Assembly: GCF_009733595.1 (NCBI RefSeq)
Contig: NZ_WOFH01000005.1
Coordinates: 124,001 to 188,000 of the forward strand
From: Actinomadura litoris
GTDB taxonomy: Bacteria > Actinomycetota > Actinomycetes > Streptosporangiales > Streptosporangiaceae
Length of the DNA stretch: 64,000 bases
Reading direction: 5' to 3'
A program made the position numbers and the translations under genes. Below, one piece after another: positions 48,001 to 54,593 of the stretch. Each line of letters opens with the position of its first letter. Within the stretch, counting starts at the first letter, position 1. The notes under the pieces are model-generated. The model was not told where the DNA came from. It worked only from the letters and a program-made list of their open reading frames with translations, and ran no database searches.

Positions 48001-49106
48001 TCGACATGGACGCGGACGAACGCTCCTGGCGAGTTCTACCGAGAGCCGTGATGTTCGGCGAGCCGCACCTGGCTCTGCGCGAGGGGAAGGTCAGGGTGCC
48101 GAGGCTCGTACCGGTCAAGCCGGTCAGCGACACGGAGCGGCCCACCGAACCCGACACCACCGTGGTGGTCACCGGCGGACCCACCGCGATGGGTGAGTGC
48201 TTGGCGCGGCACCTGGCCTCCGCACATGGAACACACCGGGTCGTGCACACCGACGCCAGGAACCCGGCACTGCGCGAGCTGATCGAGGGCCTACCCCCAG
48301 GCCGTCCGCTGAGCACGGTCGTCCACATACCGCAGCCGCCGCCGGGCGACCTGACGACCCCCGATTCGCTCGCCGAGACCCTGCGCGCGACGGTCGCGGC
48401 CGTGGAGTTCCTCGGGCGGGAGGCCGGGAAGGCCACCGTCGTCCTGTGCTCCTCGTTCGCCGGGACCGCGGGCGGCGGAACCGCGGCCGAAGCCGCCTCC
48501 GCCGCCGCCCTGGACGCGCTCGCCCGGCGCCGCCGCGCGGGCGGCGCCCCGGCGGTGTCGCTGGCCTGGGGTCCGTGGGCGCTTGGCGACGAACCGCCCG
48601 GTGCTCGGATCGCGGGAGTCGGCGTGCTGGGAGAGTCGGAGGCCGTCGCGCTGTTCGACGCCGCCCGCCTCGCGAGCGAGCCCGTGTTGATCCCGGCCAG
48701 GCTGGACCTGGACGATCTCGCCCGGCAGGCCAGAACCGGGACGGCGCTGCCGCCGGTGTTCAGGTCGCTCGTCAGGACCACCGCCAAACGCACCGCGCGC
48801 GGAGGCGCGGTCTCCACGACATCGCTACGGCAACGGCTCGCGGCGATGGCGGAGGCCGACCGGGACGAGGCGCTGTCCGACCTGGTCTGCACGCATATCT
48901 CGGAGGTGCTCGGGCTCGGGCCGGCGAACGTCGTGCGGCCGAACCAGGTCTTCCGGGAACTCGGGTTCGACTCGCTGTCCGTTCTCACCCTGCGGAACCG
49001 CCTGAAGTCGGCGACCGGCCTGCTTCTGGATTCCTCGTCCATTCTTCAGCACTCGACACCGGGCGAGCTGGCTCGGCACCTCAAACAGGCCCTGCTCGAA
49101 ACCTGA
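36015..49106 (+). CDS. Modular type I polyketide synthase, loading module plus two extension modules
   Basis: A 4,363-residue megasynthase. Loading: KSQ (about 13-425, Gln172 in VVDSAQSSALV), AT (523-820, GHSIGE and HAFH, malonyl type), ACP (881-955, GLTSL). Module 1: KS (975-1400, DTACSSS), AT (1496-1785, GHSQGE and YASH, methylmalonyl type), DH (1854-2135), KR (2326-2520, LDD B-type, Ser-Tyr-Asn intact), ACP (2596-2680, GVDSL). Module 2: KS (2705-3130), AT (3229-3515, YASH), DH (3584-3850), KR remnant (4046-4250, no NADPH motif or Tyr), ACP (4272-4355, GFDSL). No thioesterase or docking domain follows. Expected product is an ACP-bound 2,4-dimethyl-3-oxohex-4-enoyl chain, if all intact domains act. 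Confidence 0.96.
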   Translation: MTDNSGISNGHDVVAVVGLACRFPGANSPGAYWDLLSAGREAVGEVPADRAAHVGTRAGRAGLIGGVADFDAGFFGVSPREAAAMDPRQRLLLELAWEAVERAGIEPSTVRGDRAGVFVGAMGDDYSRLVHDQGEGAVDSFTLSALQRGILANRISFFLGLTGPSAVVDSAQSSALVALHQAYESVRRGESAWALAGGVNLILAPESTATASGFGALSPDGRCYTFDARANGYVRGEGAGMVVLMPLADARVHGHEVLCVIRGGAVNNDGGGEQLTRPSRSGQEKVLRLALSDAGSDPADVGYVELHGTGTPVGDRVESAALAAVFADRDRPLVVGSAKTNVGHLEGAAGIAGFIKAALAVHRGQVPASLNFVAPPDDLPLAGLGIEVATELRGWPRDGLRVAGVSSFGMGGTNCHLVLAQAPDAAPGEGGRPESAGTVPWLVSGATAEALRAQAARLAEHVAAPDAPRPLDIGFSLATTRAAFAHRAAVFGADAAELVGGLTALAADRPAPNVVSGEVSEGGTAFMFTGQGAQRTGMGRRLHAEFPVFAEALDAVCAELDPLLDAELREIMWSDAAPLEETRFTQAALFALETALFRLVESFGVRPDHLIGHSIGEVTAAHVAGVLSLPDACALVAARGRSMQAAPAGGAMVAVNAAEDDVRALLPVSGVGVAAVNGPGSVVISGDTGPVLALAEVFRATGVKTKRLNVSHAFHSHHLDGILDEFADAVSGLAFHAPRIPIVSNLTGRFAETAELTDPGYWKRHIRDAVRFADGIRTLRDAGVSRFLELGPEPVLVGMARETLADNTSATASTLRSGQAEVRTLLRVLGTMHATGAVVDWTPLTNGGRRVALPTYAFQRRRHWIGETREAERAAQPLPVRDREGVRDLVRRHLAAVLEYDTVDMTTSFKDLGLTSLTAVELTDGLSRELGLVLSGSLVFDHPTVERLAAYLHAELTGADNAVSIVAPASAGREEPIAVVGMGCRFPGGVRSPGELWDLTLSGRDAISELPRDRGWNLDDLFDADPAASGRAYVRHGGFLDGAGDFDAAFFGISPREALAMDPQQRLLLETVWETLEHAGIEPGSLRGSDTGVFIGAMAGDYGPRLDSPYGGVDGYVLTGTAGSVASGRASFFLGSEGPAVTVDTACSSSLVALHQAAQAVRGGECSLALAGGVTVMSSPGMLVEFSRQRGLSVDGRCKAFGASADGTGWGEGAGLVLLERLSDARANGHRVLAVLRGSAVNQDGASNGLTAPNGPSQQRVIRRALADAGLTGADVDAVEGHGTGTKLGDPIEAHALLATYGNEHSPDQPLWLGSLKSNVGHTMAAAGIGGVIKMVEALRHGVLPPTLHADEPTPQVDWSSGGVRLLTEAREWPSTDRPRRAGVSSFGISGTNAHVILEQAPQPEQVTLEPSAEGPVGWVLSARSEEALRAYAGRIAAAADSDLSLADVAATLAARTAFEHRAVVVGTTREQLLAGLASLAEGEPSAAVVTGVAGSGKCVLVFPGQGSQWDSMARDLYAASPVFRNRLDECAHAISAHVDWDLLQVLLADDGAPLLSRVDVVQPALFAVMVSLAALWESHGLRPAAVLGHSQGEIAAACVAGALSLEDAARVVTLRSQAIRALAGQGGMVSIALPVDQVRPRLKQWNGDICVAAINGPGATVVSGGAHALDELQAVFEDESTRTWRIPVDYASHSPHVDQIREELLNLLAPITPRPSDVHFYSTVTGQRIDTTELNADYWFRNLRGTVEFETTTRRLLKDGYDTFIESSPHPVLAPGVQDTIDTTGTPARSIATLRRDEGDLTTFLLATGHAFTAGAGTAHHHSGGHATLPAYPFQRDRYWLTPSRGDVSGAGLTTADHPLLTAVTEGAASTVFTGRISLTTHPWLADHKVAETIVLPGAAFIELAFFAADHVDCGTIRELTVQTPLLLPEHGALRLRVEVGEPAPGDEARPIRIDARPDTGTDTPWTSHATGLLDTGTPPADWDLTAWPPPGARPLDPSYEALATLGYHYGPIFQGLQKMWHHNDRVYAEITLPTEPDTFDIHPALLDATIHGALMGQVLPNDGGIRLPHTWEGVTLHASGASTLRLAVSPVGDNALRLRAADGAGAPVVGVTSLAMLPADVADLGAPAADHDSVLHLEWVPAPTAPAEPPTRIALVGHDPFGLRAVTGTVDRHEAAELPELPDGSRDVVVCIAGDDAPDVPEAARTVLNDALDLVQAWLSDDRFADARLVVVTRHAVMTGRGEPAPDLTTAPVWGLLRSAQTENPGRLVLVDVEDDGRSLAALPSALAGGAAQCALRDGQVLVPRLAKAGSEDRPRVPEGVPRRLDGGTVLITGGTGTLGGLFARHLAAKHGVRDLLLVSRRGGDSPGAAGLVAELSGLGAEATVAACDVADRDALSALIAQIPADRPLTGVVHAAGALDDGLMTGMTPARLDAVLRPKLDAAWNLHDLTSDLGLSAFVLFSSIMGTIGNAGQGNYAAANTFLDALAQHRHATGLPATSLAWGLWGERSELTGDLGDADIARMARTGLKPLPSDEGVALFDAALASGEVTATLAALDLDRLRAQAREASLPEVFRGLVRTRRAATSVTAAGTSLADRLAGRPAEDVDRELLELVRSHTATVLGHAGAGSVQPDVAFRELGVDSLSGMELRNRLNDVTGLRLPSTVVFDHPTPSALAVLLRGELLGEVVHVAAPAAPAPAGREEPIAVVGMGCRFPGGVRSPGELWDLTLSRRDVIGGLPRDRGWDLDDLFDADPRRTGKSYVDKGYFLDGVGEFDAAFFGISPREALAMDPQQRLLLETVWETLEHAGIEPGSLRGSDTGVFIGALSQDYGPPMHEGSVEADGYVLTGTSGSVISGRVAFFLGSEGAAVTVDTACSSSLVALHQAAHAVRNGECSLALAGGVSVMSLPGVLVEFSRQRGLSVDGRCKAFGASADGTGWGEGAGLVLLERLSDARANGHRVLAVLRGSAVNQDGASNGLTAPNGPSQQRVIRRALANAGLTGADVDVVEGHGTGTRLGDPIEAQALLATYGKEHSLDRPLWLGSLKSNVGHTMAAAGIGGVIKMVEALQRGVLPPTLHADEPTPHVDWSSGGVRLLTEAREWPSTDRPRRAGVSSFGISGTNAHVILEQAPQSESATEEPSEDGPVGWVLSARTQQALRAYAARIAAAADSDLSLADVAATLAARTAFEHRAVVVGTTREQLLSGLTSLAEGVPSDDVVTGTAGDGKSVLTFPGQGSQWDSMARDLYATAPVFRNRLNECAHAISAHVDWDLLQVLLADDGARLLTRVDVVQPALFAVMVSLAALWESHGLRPAAVLGHSQGEIAAACVAGALSLEDAARVVTLRSQAIRALAGQGGMVSIALPVDQVRPRLKQWDGDIGIAAINGPGATVVSGGVQALDELQTLLEADDVRTWRIPVDYASHSPHVDQIREELLNLLAPISPRPSDVHFYSTVTGQRIDTTELNADYWFRNLRGTVEFEATTRRLLKDGYDTFIESSPHPVLVPGIQDTIDDTAASARSIATLRRDEGDLTTFLLATGHAFTAGAGTAHHHGGGHATLPAYPFQRDRYWLTPHPVRGDVSGAGLTTADHPLLTAVTEAAASTVFTGRISLTTHPWLADHKVADITVLPGAVFIELASHAADHIGHGVIRELTTHTPLLLPEHGALRLRVEIGEPAPGDEARPIRIDARPDTGTDTPWTSHATGLLDTRTPPADWDLSTWPPTGARPLDVSYDTLATQGYHYGPTFQGLHQIWRHNDRVYAEITLPTEPDAYTIHPALLDAALHAAYGDGPGLATTWRGVAVHSVGATILRVRISPNQAGSVSILLADSVGDPVAEVGGVSITPTDSGQLQAAKAAQLHALYREAWVDHHDARSLPRKASWAVIGPDALLAVAGLAAAGVRAEAFPELGALAGAAPDHLVFSVPPDGEVGFTAREALRQVQALLETETPASATAVFLTTSAVPAFDDAAVDVAGAAVSGLLRSAQAENPGRFVLVDMDADERSWRVLPRAVMFGEPHLALREGKVRVPRLVPVKPVSDTERPTEPDTTVVVTGGPTAMGECLARHLASAHGTHRVVHTDARNPALRELIEGLPPGRPLSTVVHIPQPPPGDLTTPDSLAETLRATVAAVEFLGREAGKATVVLCSSFAGTAGGGTAAEAASAAALDALARRRRAGGAPAVSLAWGPWALGDEPPGARIAGVGVLGESEAVALFDAARLASEPVLIPARLDLDDLARQARTGTALPPVFRSLVRTTAKRTARGGAVSTTSLRQRLAAMAEADRDEALSDLVCTHISEVLGLGPANVVRPNQVFRELGFDSLSVLTLRNRLKSATGLLLDSSSILQHSTPGELARHLKQALLET
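38922..42165 (+). repeat. KS-AT-DH segment of module 1, near-identical to module 2 (copy 1)
   Basis: The segment matches 44112-47358 at a constant offset of about 5,190 bases, with long exact runs in the KS start, KS active site, AT and DH. The similarity ends in the DH, just after the HPALLDA motif. Confidence 0.8.
44112..47358 (+). repeat. KS-AT-DH segment of module 2 (copy 2 of the intragenic repeat)
   Basis: Second copy of the intragenic duplication. Outside it, the KR and ACP of the two modules differ strongly, so only KS-AT-DH was copied or homogenised. Confidence 0.8.
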
Positions 49107-49140
49107 TGGGACGGGCCTCTCACCACCCGAGGAGATGATG

Positions 49141-50340
49141 ATGAAATCCGCACGGGTCGTCAGCCCGACGGGCCATGGGTATCTCCTGCTCGAATCGCAT
49201 CCGGCCGGGTGCTTCCGCGGCGTCGCGCGGATGTGGGACGAGGTGTCCGCGCCCGGGAGGCCGCCGGCGCGGCGTCCGACGGCGCTGGTGATCGGTGCGA
49301 GCGGGGGCTACGGCCTGGCGATCACGGTCGCGGGGCTGGCGCGCCACGGCATCGACGGCGTGGGCGTCAGCGTCGAGCGCCCGGCCGGGCGCCGCACCGC
49401 CTCGCCAGGCTGGTACCGCACCATCGCGACCGAGGCGATCGCCCGCGAGTCCGGGTCGGACTTCTCCTTCCGCAACGCCGACGCCTTCGCCGACACCACC
49501 AAGGCCGAGACGCTGGACCTGCTGGCCGAGCGGTTCGGCGGCGTGGACTACCTGATCTACAGCGTCGCCGCGCCCCGGCGCACCGACCCCCGCACCGGTA
49601 CCACCCACCGCTCGGTGATCAAGCCCCTCGGCACGCCGTACACGACCTGGAGCCTGGAGTTCTCCGGCGACGGCGCCGCGTCCCTGCGCGAGGCCGTCCA
49701 CCTCCCGGCGACCGAGGCCGAGACCGCCGCGACCGTGCGCGTCATGGGCGGCGAGGACTGGGGCCGCTGGATCACCGCGCTGGCCGACCGGGGGCTGCTG
49801 CGCGACGGTTTCCGCACGGTCGCCCTCACCTACATCGGCTCGCCGATCACCGCGCCGATCTACCGCGCGGGCACGATCGGCGCGGCGAAGAGGGACCTGG
49901 AGTCCACCGCGGACGCCCTGACCAAGCAGCTCGCCGAGGTGGGCGGCCACGCCTACACCTCGGTGAACGGCGCCGCGGTCAGCCACGCGCTGACCGGCAC
50001 CCCCGGCATCCCGCTCTACGCCAGCCTGCTCCGCGCCGTCCTGGGCGACCGCTTCCCGTCCCCCGTCGAGCAGTCGGTCGAGCTGTGGGAGCAGCTCACG
50101 ACGGACCGGCCCGACCTGGACGAGTCCGGCCGCATCCGCCTCGACCGCTGGGAGCTGGCCGATCCGGTCCAGGCGGCTGTGACCGAGCGCTGGCGGACGA
50201 TCACCCCCGAGACCCTCACCGAGCTGGCCGACATCCCGTGGTTCCGTGCCCAGGCCCGCTCGCTGTACGGATTCGACGTCCCCGGCGTCGACTACGACGT
50301 CCCGGTCGAGACCGACCTCCCCTGGCCGAACCCGAGCTGA
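49141..50340 (+). CDS. fabV: FabV-type trans-2-enoyl-ACP/CoA reductase
   Basis: A 399-residue NAD(P)H-dependent enoyl reductase of the long SDR type. The nucleotide motif is VIGASGGYGLA (about 57-67) and the catalytic Tyr-x8-Lys pair is YRAGTIGAAK within PIYRAGTIGAAKRDLE. Length and motifs match FabV, an alternative to FabI. Three ATGs (49135, 49138, 49141) are possible; the last has the best spacing from GGAG. It lies 34 bases after the PKS and likely shares its transcript. It could serve as a trans-acting enoyl reductase for the PKS, or as an ordinary fatty acid synthesis enzyme. Confidence 0.85.
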   Translation: MKSARVVSPTGHGYLLLESHPAGCFRGVARMWDEVSAPGRPPARRPTALVIGASGGYGLAITVAGLARHGIDGVGVSVERPAGRRTASPGWYRTIATEAIARESGSDFSFRNADAFADTTKAETLDLLAERFGGVDYLIYSVAAPRRTDPRTGTTHRSVIKPLGTPYTTWSLEFSGDGAASLREAVHLPATEAETAATVRVMGGEDWGRWITALADRGLLRDGFRTVALTYIGSPITAPIYRAGTIGAAKRDLESTADALTKQLAEVGGHAYTSVNGAAVSHALTGTPGIPLYASLLRAVLGDRFPSPVEQSVELWEQLTTDRPDLDESGRIRLDRWELADPVQAAVTERWRTITPETLTELADIPWFRAQARSLYGFDVPGVDYDVPVETDLPWPNPS

Positions 50341-50425
50341 CCACCTTCGACACCGGCCCGAGCCGACCACACCTGACACCGACGAGTCCCGCTCCCGGAT
50401 CCGGGGGCGGGACTCGCGCGTCGCG

Positions 50426-52342
50426 TCAGCCGGCCTCGGCGGCCTGGCTGGTCCAGGTCGCATACATCCGGGCGTAGGCTCCCCCGGCGGCGACGAGCCG
50501 GTCGTGCGAACCGGTCTCGACGATCCGGCCCTCGTCCACGACGACCACGCGGTCGGCCTTCATGGCGGTGGACAGCCGGTGCGCGATCAGGATCGCGGTG
50601 CGGCCCTCCAGCAGCACGTCCAGCGCGCTCTCGATCCTGGCCTCCGACCGGAGGTCCAGGTTGGACGTGGCCTCGTCCAGCACCAGCACCCGGGGCTGGG
50701 CCAGGAAGGCCCTCGCCAGGGCGACGAGCTGCCGTTCGCCGGAGGACAGGGACTGGCCCCGCTCCTGGACGACGGTGTCCAGGCCGTCCGGCAGCCGCTC
50801 GACCACCTCGTCCAGTCCGACCGCCCGCACCGCCTCCCAGACCCGGTCATCGGACGCGTCGGAGGTGGCGAAGCGGATGTTGTCCCGCAGCGGCCCGGCG
50901 AACAGGAAGGGCTCCTGCGGCACGACGCCGAGTTGCCCGCGCAGCGACTCGATCCGCACGTCCCGCAGGTCGCGCCCGTCGATGAGGATCCGCCCGGCGG
51001 ACGGGTCGTAGAACCGGGTGACCAGCTTGGCGAGCGTGGACTTGCCCGCGCCGGTCGGACCGACGAACGCCACCGTCTCGCTGGCCCGGATCTCCAGCGA
51101 CACATCGGAGATCACCGGCCGGTCCGGAAGGTAGCCGAACGACACGTCCTCGAAGGTGATCTCACCCTCGACCCGCGGCAGGTCGACGGCTCCGGGCGCC
51201 TCCGCGACCTCCGGCCGGGTGCTGAGCAGCTGCCTCAGCTTCACGACCGACGACTGCCCCTGCTGGTAGGTGTTGTACTGCTGCACCAACTGCTGGATGG
51301 GCTGGAAGAACGATCCGAGGTAGAGCAGGAACGCCACCAGCTCGCCGATCGTCAGCGTCCCGTCGGTGACCATGCCCGCGCCGATGGCCAGCAGGACGAT
51401 CTGCCCGGCCACGCCGACGACCTGGGTGCCGGGCGTGTAGATCGAGTTGATCCGTCCGGTCTGGAGGCTGGCGTCGAAGTACCCGCCGGTGACCTGCCGG
51501 TGGTGCTCGGCGTTGCGCCGCTGCCGGTTGTGCGCGGTGACGACGCGCACGCCCTGGAGGCTCTCGGAGAGGTCGGCGATCACGTCGGCGGTGGCGTCCC
51601 GCACCCGCAGGTAGCCCTTGGCGGACGCGCGGCGGAACCACAGCGACATCGCGGTCATGACGGGCACGACCAGCACGATCGTGATGAGCGCCAGCTCCAC
51701 GTCGTAGGTGAACAGCACCACCGAGACGATGACCATCGTCAGGCCCTGGATCGCGAACTGCACCAGGCCCTCTTGCAGCAGCGCCTGGAGGTTCTCGATG
51801 TCGGCGGTCATCCGGGTCATGATCACACCGGCCTTCTCGCCGGTGTAGAAGCTCAGCGACAGCCGCTGCAACTGGGTGAAGACCCGGACCCGCAGGTCGT
51901 TCATCACCCACGCTGCGATCCGTCCGGTCACCTTGACCCGCGCGGCCTGCGTGAGGCCGGTGACCACCAGGTTGACCAGGTACACCCCCGCGACCACCAC
52001 CAGGACGCCGAAGTCCTTCGCCGTGATGCCGTCGTCGATGCCGATCTGGGTCAGCAGCGGACCGGCCTGCAGCGTCACCGCCTCCACGATCACGAGCACA
52101 CCGGCCAGCAGCGCCAACGCCCCGTACGGGCGGACCAGGCGCCGCAGGCTCAGCCCGGCGCCGTCGGGGTCGGGCGTGCCGTGCTCGAAGACGACCTCGG
52201 GATCGGGATGCTCCGGCTCGGTCTCCAGCAGCCGCTCGACACCCGGCCGCATCTCCGGCGGCACACCGGCGAACGGGTGGGCCGACGCGCCCGCCTTACC
52301 GCCGGTGAACGCCGCTCCGCCACCACCTCCGGGAAACGTCAT
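50426..52342 (-). CDS. ABC exporter half-transporter, subunit B (permease-ATPase)
   Basis: A 638-residue fused half-transporter: six-helix exporter domain (about 75-370) and ATPase domain with Walker A GPTGAGKST, signature LSSGERQLVALARA and Walker B VLVLDEATSNLD with the catalytic Glu. It overlaps the upstream half-transporter by four bases (ATGA), so the two form a heterodimer. The Gly-rich N-terminus is unusual but probably flexible. Multidrug-type export; as the last genes before the core region they are candidates for product efflux. Confidence 0.92.
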   Translation of the reverse strand: MTFPGGGGGAAFTGGKAGASAHPFAGVPPEMRPGVERLLETEPEHPDPEVVFEHGTPDPDGAGLSLRRLVRPYGALALLAGVLVIVEAVTLQAGPLLTQIGIDDGITAKDFGVLVVVAGVYLVNLVVTGLTQAARVKVTGRIAAWVMNDLRVRVFTQLQRLSLSFYTGEKAGVIMTRMTADIENLQALLQEGLVQFAIQGLTMVIVSVVLFTYDVELALITIVLVVPVMTAMSLWFRRASAKGYLRVRDATADVIADLSESLQGVRVVTAHNRQRRNAEHHRQVTGGYFDASLQTGRINSIYTPGTQVVGVAGQIVLLAIGAGMVTDGTLTIGELVAFLLYLGSFFQPIQQLVQQYNTYQQGQSSVVKLRQLLSTRPEVAEAPGAVDLPRVEGEITFEDVSFGYLPDRPVISDVSLEIRASETVAFVGPTGAGKSTLAKLVTRFYDPSAGRILIDGRDLRDVRIESLRGQLGVVPQEPFLFAGPLRDNIRFATSDASDDRVWEAVRAVGLDEVVERLPDGLDTVVQERGQSLSSGERQLVALARAFLAQPRVLVLDEATSNLDLRSEARIESALDVLLEGRTAILIAHRLSTAMKADRVVVVDEGRIVETGSHDRLVAAGGAYARMYATWTSQAAEAG

Positions 52343-54132
52343 CGGCCCGTACCCTCCAGCTCCTTGACGCGCTCGTCCGCCTGCGCGAGCACTTCCGCAT
52401 ACAGCGGCGTGCTCGCCAGCAGTTCCGTGTGCGTGCCGTCGGCGACGACGCGCCCGCCGTCCAGCAGCACCACGCGGTCGGCCAGGCTGATCGTGGACGG
52501 CCGGTGCGCGATGATCAATGTCGTCCGGCCGCTGAACAGGGTCCGCAGCCCGGCATGGATCTCCTGCTCGACCTGGACGTCGATGGCGCTGGTGGCGTCG
52601 TCGAGCACCAGCACCGGCGGATTCACCAGCAGGGTCCGGGCGATCGCGATGCGCTGCCGCTGCCCGCCCGACAGCGTGTAGCCGCGTTCGCCGATGACGG
52701 TGTCATACCCCTCGGACAACTCGCCGATGAACCCGTGCGCCCCCGCCAGCCGTGCCACGCGCTCGATGTCGGCGATGCCCGAGTCCGGGCGCCCGTAGGC
52801 GATGTTGTCGCGGACCGACGCCGAGAACAGGAACGGCTCGTCCAGGACGATGCCGACGGCGTCGCGCAGGCTGTGCAGGGCCAGCTCCCGCACGTCATGC
52901 CCGTCCACGATGACCGCCCCCTCGCGGACGTCGTAGAAGCGCGGCAGAAGCCTGGCCACGGTGGACTTCCCGGAGCCGGTCCGGCCGACCAGCGCCACGG
53001 TCTCGCCGCCGCGTAGCCGCAGCGAGAACCCGTCCAGCACATCGGGTCCGTCGCCGTAGCCGAAGCGGACGTCCTTGAACTCGACGTCGCCGCGCGCCCC
53101 GGTGAGCTCCAGCGCGCCGGGGGCGTCCACGATCTCCGGCTTCTCGTCCAGCACCTCGTACAGCCGCTTGGCCGCCGCCGACGCCCGCTGACCGAACGTG
53201 ATCAGCTTGCCGAGCACCCGGAACGGCACCTGGAGCATCAGCAGATACGAGCTGAAGGCCACGATCGCGCCGATCCCCAGACTTCCCTCGATGACGAGGT
53301 GCCCTCCGTACAGCAGCACGATCGCCATGCTGACGCTGGGCAGGTTCTGCACCAGGGGCGTCCACCGCGCACGCAGATCGGCGTCCTTCACATAGGCCCA
53401 GCGAACCCTCGTCGCCGCCTTCTGGAGCAGCGACAGCTGGTTCCGTTCGGCCGCGAACGACTTGACCACGCGGACGCCGTTGACGTTCTCGTCCACCACG
53501 GTCGCGACATCGGCCAGCCGGGCCTGGATCAGCCACGACACCGGGAACATCGAGCGCTGCATGCGCTTGCTCGCCACGTAGAACAGCGGCATCGGCAGCA
53601 TGGCCATGACGGCGAGCGGCACGTTGATCGCCAGCATGTACACGAACGCCACCAGCGAGACACCGCACTGCACCAGCAGATACGGCGCGAACCCCAGATA
53701 CATCTGCACCGTGCGGATGTCGGAGTTGGCGCGGGAGATCAGCTGCCCGCTCTGCACCCGGTCGTAGAACGGGAACGACAGGCCGGTCAGATGCGCGTAC
53801 ACCATGTTGCGCAGGTCGTACTCGATCCTGGCGGCGGCGCGGAACAGCAACTGCTTGGACAGGTAGCCGACGACCAGCATGATCACCGTGAGCGCGACCA
53901 GCCACCACACGTAGTGCGACAGCGGTACCCGGTCCGCCACGACCGAGTTGTCGAGCGCCTCCTGGATCACCTTCGGCACCTGGACGGCCACCAGCGTGCT
54001 GGCCCCGGACGTCACCAGCGCCGTCCCGAACATCCACTTGTGCGCCCGGACCAGCGGCCACGCCCGCCGCAACCAGGAGCGACTCGGATCCGGGTCGATC
54101 GCCGCGCTCGGCGGCGGATGGACCTTGCTCAC
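52339..54132 (-). CDS. ABC exporter half-transporter, subunit A (degenerate site)
   Basis: A 597-residue fused half-transporter. Six membrane helices (about 30-330) precede an ATPase domain with Walker A GRTGSGKST, canonical signature LSGGQRQRIAIARTLL and Walker B VLVLDDATSAID, where Asp replaces the catalytic Glu. This is typical of the non-hydrolysing half of heterodimeric exporters such as BmrCD or TM287/288. The GTG start at 54132 overlaps the MarR stop as GTGA, with GGAG upstream. Confidence 0.92.
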   Translation of the reverse strand: MSKVHPPPSAAIDPDPSRSWLRRAWPLVRAHKWMFGTALVTSGASTLVAVQVPKVIQEALDNSVVADRVPLSHYVWWLVALTVIMLVVGYLSKQLLFRAAARIEYDLRNMVYAHLTGLSFPFYDRVQSGQLISRANSDIRTVQMYLGFAPYLLVQCGVSLVAFVYMLAINVPLAVMAMLPMPLFYVASKRMQRSMFPVSWLIQARLADVATVVDENVNGVRVVKSFAAERNQLSLLQKAATRVRWAYVKDADLRARWTPLVQNLPSVSMAIVLLYGGHLVIEGSLGIGAIVAFSSYLLMLQVPFRVLGKLITFGQRASAAAKRLYEVLDEKPEIVDAPGALELTGARGDVEFKDVRFGYGDGPDVLDGFSLRLRGGETVALVGRTGSGKSTVARLLPRFYDVREGAVIVDGHDVRELALHSLRDAVGIVLDEPFLFSASVRDNIAYGRPDSGIADIERVARLAGAHGFIGELSEGYDTVIGERGYTLSGGQRQRIAIARTLLVNPPVLVLDDATSAIDVQVEQEIHAGLRTLFSGRTTLIIAHRPSTISLADRVVLLDGGRVVADGTHTELLASTPLYAEVLAQADERVKELEGTGR

Positions 54133-54593
54133 CTGGACTCCTTCCTCCGCGCGCCCTCGCGGGCGGCCCACTCGGCCTGCTTCTCACCGGCCAGCGCCTC
54201 ATGCCACAGCGACAGCGCGGCCATCGCCCGCTCGGCCTGCTCGGCGTCGAGGAGCGAGGCCAGCTCGCCCAACCTGCGGTTGATCTCCTCGTTGGCCGTG
54301 GCCAGCAGGTGCCTGCCCTCGGACGTGATCACGAGCGTGACCTTGCGCCGGTCGTGCGGATCCCGCTCACGCCGCACGTACCTTCCGGCGACCAGACCGT
54401 CCATGACCGCGGTGACGGTCGCCGGCATCACCGACAACATCCACGCCACGCGCGACGCCGTCGGCGGTTCCTCCACCGTGAGCACCGACAGCATCCGGTA
54501 CTGCGGCAGCGTCAACTCCACGCGGAGCAGGGCGTGTTCAACGGACTTCGCCAGCGCGGCCACCACCACGCCCGGCTCAACTGCTTCGGCCAT
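54129..54593 (-). CDS. MarR-family transcriptional regulator
   Basis: A 154-residue winged-helix regulator with LTLPQYRMLSVL, PPTASRVAWMLSVMPATVTAVMDGLVAGRYV and the wing RRERDPHDRRKVTLVIT, all split here from one domain. It heads the three-gene exporter operon, with a four-base overlap to the first transporter gene. MarR proteins usually repress such operons until a drug binds. The AT-rich imperfect palindrome just upstream may be its operator. Confidence 0.9.
   Translation of the reverse strand: MAEAVEPGVVVAALAKSVEHALLRVELTLPQYRMLSVLTVEEPPTASRVAWMLSVMPATVTAVMDGLVAGRYVRRERDPHDRRKVTLVITSEGRHLLATANEEINRRLGELASLLDAEQAERAMAALSLWHEALAGEKQAEWAAREGARRKESR

Noticed and set aside
35910..48693. Long open frames on the minus strand opposite the PKS gene
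   Set aside because: They are antisense shadows caused by high GC; they have Arg/Gly/His-rich composition and no domains, while the plus strand is a clear PKS.
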